Origin: a bacterium
Lineage (GTDB): Bacteria > Spirochaetota > Spirochaetia > Treponematales > Rectinemataceae
DNA: 9,800 nt
Direction: 5' to 3'
NCBI GenBank assembly: GCA_021813065.1
Contig: JAKALZ010000024.1
Location: 1-9,800 of the forward strand
Made by a program: the position numbers and the translations under genes. Shown here piece by piece: positions 7,047 to 9,800 of this stretch (position 1 is the stretch's first letter; each line of letters opens with the position of its first letter). The notes under the pieces were generated by a model. The model ran no database searches. It was not told the DNA's origin and saw only the letters and a program-made list of their open reading frames with translations.

Positions 7047-8291
7047 TTAGAGGCTGAGGCGCCCGACAGGAAGTGTCATGCAGCGGGCGCCACCGCCTCC
7101 TCGCGCGAGCTCGATGCCATCGAAAGCCACCGCAAGCTTCTTGAAGCTTTCTGTTAAGGCCCGCCCCTCCAGGAATTCCTGCGCGGGTACCACAGAGAAT
7201 CCTTTCTCTGAGAGCGCGTCGAGCGTGTGCACATTGCAGGAATACATGAGGATCTTTCCTGGCGCGAACGCGAACGAGTTGGCACCTGAGAGCCATTGCT
7301 CTCGCTCCTGATATACCGGATGTCCGCCACCGCAAAAAATCGGCTCTAGATCTATTCCCACACGCTGAAGCGCCGCGAATAACGAATCCTCTTCGCGGTA
7401 CTGAATTTCGCGGTGTGCTGAAATTTCAAGTCTGTACACCGATGCGCGACTCGATCCAAAAAGGACAGGCTTGTACGCGAGCGCGGCATCTCTGTCGATC
7501 ATCGTGAAAACCATGTCGAGGTGTATTGTGGCCCGCTCTTTTGGGAGATCCACGGCGAGTATTGTCGCGGGGACTTCCGTGATTTCGGCGATTCGCCTCG
7601 CTAAACGATCCACCGCGAAGGCGCTCGTGCGCTCGGAGATGCCAATCGCGAACAAATTGGGCGCAAGCACATGGATATCACCGCCTTCTATCGTAACAAG
7701 CCTGTTTCTCTCCTTTGGCCCATCAATCAAGAGACCGTCATTTTGGAACGCAGGATGGTGCTTGAAAATAAAACGCGTGATGTAGGCCTCAGCCATTCGC
7801 ACATCGAAGGTGAAGGCCGCGGAAACAACCCTGGATCCGATAATCGCGAGACTATCTCTCATGAAGTACGCGTTGGGTAGCGGATTCGAAATGAAACTGT
7901 GCGCGTTGGAAAAATGTGCGAGGCTTCTTTGTGGAGCGAGAATTCCGGTAAGCACAGCGTGTGCCAACTCCCGCGCGGAGAGGATCATCAGCTCGTCGAT
8001 GACCTGGGCGATTGGATTGATCTCGCTATACTCGGTGAGAAAGAGACGGCGATGCTCCTCAGTGGTGAGACACGCTTCCAAGAGATCAACAAGCTCATGG
8101 GTCTCCGCAACAAGATTGAGAAATGACTGTAAGTTTTTGTATTCATGTTGAACTGAAGAGAGCGGAATAATGTCGTTATAGAGGTCTCGTTCAGCTTCTC
8201 GGGGCGTCATAGCTTCAATTTCTGGCCCGGGATTATGAATGATGACGCTCTTGAGTTGACCTATTTCGCTATCGATCCTCACATTGTTCAT
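7047..8291 (-). CDS. arcA: Arginine deiminase
   Basis: This cytoplasmic enzyme hydrolyses L-arginine to citrulline and ammonia, the first step of the arginine deiminase pathway that yields ATP through carbamoyl phosphate. The 414-aa product has the family length. Catalytic residues are all visible: D146 in FMRDS, E202 and D205 in IEGGD, H257 and D259 in IHLDMVF, and nucleophile C404 in GGGGARCMTLP. The REQWLSGAN segment (330-338) corresponds to the conserved WTDGAN-type motif. ATG at 8291 fits the usual N-terminus (IGQLKSVIIHNPG), but the preceding CTCAAGCTCC offers no clear Shine-Dalgarno, which is odd for this window. No carbamate kinase, ornithine carbamoyltransferase or antiporter gene is present here; they may lie beyond 9800. 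The gene is divergent from the COG2403 gene and has no intrinsic terminator before it meets nrdJ. Confidence 0.96.
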   Translation of the reverse strand: MNNVRIDSEIGQLKSVIIHNPGPEIEAMTPREAERDLYNDIIPLSSVQHEYKNLQSFLNLVAETHELVDLLEACLTTEEHRRLFLTEYSEINPIAQVIDELMILSARELAHAVLTGILAPQRSLAHFSNAHSFISNPLPNAYFMRDSLAIIGSRVVSAAFTFDVRMAEAYITRFIFKHHPAFQNDGLLIDGPKERNRLVTIEGGDIHVLAPNLFAIGISERTSAFAVDRLARRIAEITEVPATILAVDLPKERATIHLDMVFTMIDRDAALAYKPVLFGSSRASVYRLEISAHREIQYREEDSLFAALQRVGIDLEPIFCGGGHPVYQEREQWLSGANSFAFAPGKILMYSCNVHTLDALSEKGFSVVPAQEFLEGRALTESFKKLAVAFDGIELARGGGGARCMTLPVGRLSL

Positions 8292-8302
8292 GGAGCTTGA
8301 GT

Positions 8303-8318
8303 ATGTCGTAAACGACGT
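8303..8318. promoter_or_regulatory. Palindromic operator-like site upstream of arcA
   Basis: ATGTCGT-AA-ACGACGT is an inverted repeat with 7-bp arms, one mismatch and a 2-bp centre, 11 bp before the arcA start codon. The centre is too short for a normal RNA hairpin, which favours a dimeric protein binding site. A further ATGTC half-site starts at 8322. It does not match the ArgR box consensus. Regulator unknown. Confidence 0.35.
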
Positions 8319-8331
8319 AAAATGTCTTTAC

Positions 8332-8346
8332 CGCGCGAAAAGCGCG
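8332..8346. repeat. GC-rich mini-hairpin upstream of arcA
   Basis: CGCGC (8332-8336) and GCGCG (8342-8346) flank a GAAAA loop, inside an alternating CG tract that continues to 8350. No T run follows on either strand. It may form a short stable stem in the arcA leader. The rest of 8292-8518 is a divergent intergenic region that becomes strongly AT-rich from about 8415 to 8465. It probably holds the promoters of both flanking genes, but I could not place a convincing -35/-10 pair for either. Confidence 0.3.
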
Positions 8347-8518
8347 CGCGATTGTATATGTATGAGCATCAAGCGGCGAATTTCTGCAAATCTAATCGGG
8401 TTTTGCGCGGTTCGAATGTATCATTATTCATTTTAATACTTATATTGCAAAAAATTATTTTTATTCTCCATGTTGACTACGCCCAAGCTTCGAATGAAAA
8501 TATAGCTAAGGAGCCAAT

Positions 8519-9800
8519 ATGAAGATAAGAAGGATCATCATCATAGGCGCGGCCGGAAGAGATTTCCACAATTTCAACACTCGGTTTCGAAACGATGAAT
8601 CCTCGGAGGTCGTGGCTTTTACCGCCGCTCAGATTCCTAATATCGACGGCAGAAAGTACCCTGCGCAATTAGCGGGTCCGCGCTATCCGGACGGCATCCC
8701 CATTTACCCTGAAAACGAGCTTCCTGAGCTCATAGAGCGGTTCAACGTCGATGAGTGCGTTTTCTCATACTCGGATGTCCCCTACGCCCATGTGATGAAA
8801 CTCTCCGCTATAGTCAACGCCGCAGGCGCATCTTTCTGTCTTCTCGGACCCAAGGACACCCAGATTCGGTCCCAAAAGCCCCTCGTATCGGTCTGTGCGG
8901 TACGAACAGGTTCAGGTAAGAGCCAGACATCGCGCAAAATCGTTCAGATGCTTATGAAGCGCGGATTGAAAGTCGTGGCGATCCGCCATCCCATGCCCTA
9001 TGGCGACCTTATGGCGCAGCGCGTGCAGCGCTATGCCGAGATCGCGGATCTCGCGCGCTACCACTGCACGATCGAAGAGATGGAAGAATATGAACCGCAC
9101 ATCGCACGCGGCAATGTGATCTATTCCGGTGTCGATTATGGCGCGATTCTCGCGGAGGCTGAGAAGGAAGCCGACGTAATTCTCTGGGATGGTGGCAACA
9201 ATGATTTTTGCTTCTATGTCCCCGATCTCCAGATCACCGTGACGGACCCCCTGAGGGCGGGGAATGAAGTCTCCTTCTACCCCGGTGAAGTGAATCTCCG
9301 GACAGCGCAGGTCGTGATCATCAACAAAATCGATTCAGCATCGCCAGAACAAATTCAGACTGTCCGGGATAATATCGCGAAGGTCAACCCGAGGGCAATT
9401 GTCATCGACGCGGCGAGTCCCATATCGGTTGATCATCCAGAGAGAATTCGTGGAAAGCGCGTACTCTGCGTCGAGGATGGGCCAACGCTCACGCACGGTA
9501 TGATGAAGCTCGGCGCGGGAATTGTCGCCGCGGAAAGGTTTCAGGCCGCGCGAATCGTCGACCCTCGGCCATATCTCAGAGGAGAGCTTTCGCAGACCTT
9601 CGCCACATACCCGGATATTGGCACGCTTTTGCCCGCGATGGGCTACAGTGAGCGGCAGATACAGGACCTCGAGCACACGATCAATGCCACAGAATGCGAC
9701 ACCGTGATCATCGCCACGCCGATCGACCTCACCCGGATCATTCATGTAAATAAACCGACCGTGCGTGTCGGCTATGAACTTCAGGAGATAGGCTCGCCCA
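8519..9800 (+). CDS. COG2403-family P-loop protein ('cyclic 2,3-diphosphoglycerate synthetase'-like), 3' end outside window
   Basis: The frame is open from ATG 8519 to the window end (427 complete codons); homologues are about 440-460 aa, so only a short C-terminus is missing. The start follows AAGGAG (8508-8513) by 5 nt. Residues 6-20 (IIIIGAAGRDFHNFN) form a Rossmann-like N-terminus. A Walker A loop RTGSGKSQ lies at 129-136, IRHPMPYGDL at about 152-161, a Walker-B-like WDGGNND at 223-229, and an INKID motif (268-272) like the guanine-specificity NKxD of GTPases. The family name comes from the archaeal ATP-dependent enzyme of Methanothermus fervidus that closes 2,3-diphosphoglycerate into the cyclic form. 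Bacteria are not generally known to make that solute, so the true substrate here is unknown. Its position divergent from arcA suggests a role near arginine or carbamoyl-phosphate metabolism. The family assignment is from recognition of these motifs; function is open. Confidence 0.88.
   Translation, partial: MKIRRIIIIGAAGRDFHNFNTRFRNDESSEVVAFTAAQIPNIDGRKYPAQLAGPRYPDGIPIYPENELPELIERFNVDECVFSYSDVPYAHVMKLSAIVNAAGASFCLLGPKDTQIRSQKPLVSVCAVRTGSGKSQTSRKIVQMLMKRGLKVVAIRHPMPYGDLMAQRVQRYAEIADLARYHCTIEEMEEYEPHIARGNVIYSGVDYGAILAEAEKEADVILWDGGNNDFCFYVPDLQITVTDPLRAGNEVSFYPGEVNLRTAQVVIINKIDSASPEQIQTVRDNIAKVNPRAIVIDAASPISVDHPERIRGKRVLCVEDGPTLTHGMMKLGAGIVAAERFQAARIVDPRPYLRGELSQTFATYPDIGTLLPAMGYSERQIQDLEHTINATECDTVIIATPIDLTRIIHVNKPTVRVGYELQEIGSP

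Noticed and set aside
8473..8501. TTGACT and GAAAAT as a promoter for the COG2403 gene
   Set aside because: The 17-bp spacing is fine, but transcription would start at or inside the Shine-Dalgarno at 8508-8513, leaving no usable leader for the strong AAGGAG site.

Overview
This window looks like ordinary chromosome from a mid-GC anaerobic bacterium. A spirochaete (Treponema/Spirochaeta-like) is the best guess. It rests on gene content: an amidase followed by a GerMN protein, a long B12-dependent ribonucleotide reductase and an arginine deiminase. No marker gene settles the taxonomy. There is no IS element, CRISPR array, rRNA or prophage gene. The genes are tightly packed, and codon use (CTC, GCG, ATC rich) looks uniform across them.

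Left block (minus strand, 3238 to about 143). A secreted zinc N-acetylmuramoyl-L-alanine amidase, a membrane-anchored GerMN-domain protein and a RelA/SpoT-type (p)ppGpp synthetase fused to about four TPR repeats form an apparent operon. The first two genes are 1 bp apart and the third follows after about 45 bp. Beyond it is a tRNA-Glu(UUC) gene with its own good sigma70-type promoter and a strong intrinsic terminator. Positions 1-142 hold no convincing gene, only a perfect 12-bp inverted repeat (62-95) that may terminate a plus-strand gene lying before the window.

Centre (3239-7027, plus strand). A 222-bp divergent intergenic region separates the amidase from nrdJ, a class II ribonucleotide reductase of 1188 aa with all catalytic cysteines. 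Directly upstream of nrdJ are two NrdR-box-like palindromes spaced 31 bp start to start, the spacing expected for NrdR control of dNTP synthesis.

Right block. Arginine deiminase (arcA, minus, 8291-7047) converges on nrdJ with only 19 bp between stop codons. Across a second divergent intergenic region (8292-8518), which carries palindromes and an AT-rich stretch, a plus-strand gene of the COG2403 family ('cyclic 2,3-diphosphoglycerate synthetase'/predicted GTPase) starts at 8519 and runs off the window at 9800. Its placement beside arcA suggests a link to arginine/carbamoyl-phosphate catabolism rather than to archaeal cyclic diphosphoglycerate.

The items most worth a second look are the alarmone synthetase-TPR fusion and its operon, the bacterial COG2403 P-loop protein next to arcA, and the paired NrdR boxes. 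Nothing in the window proves a wholly new system.
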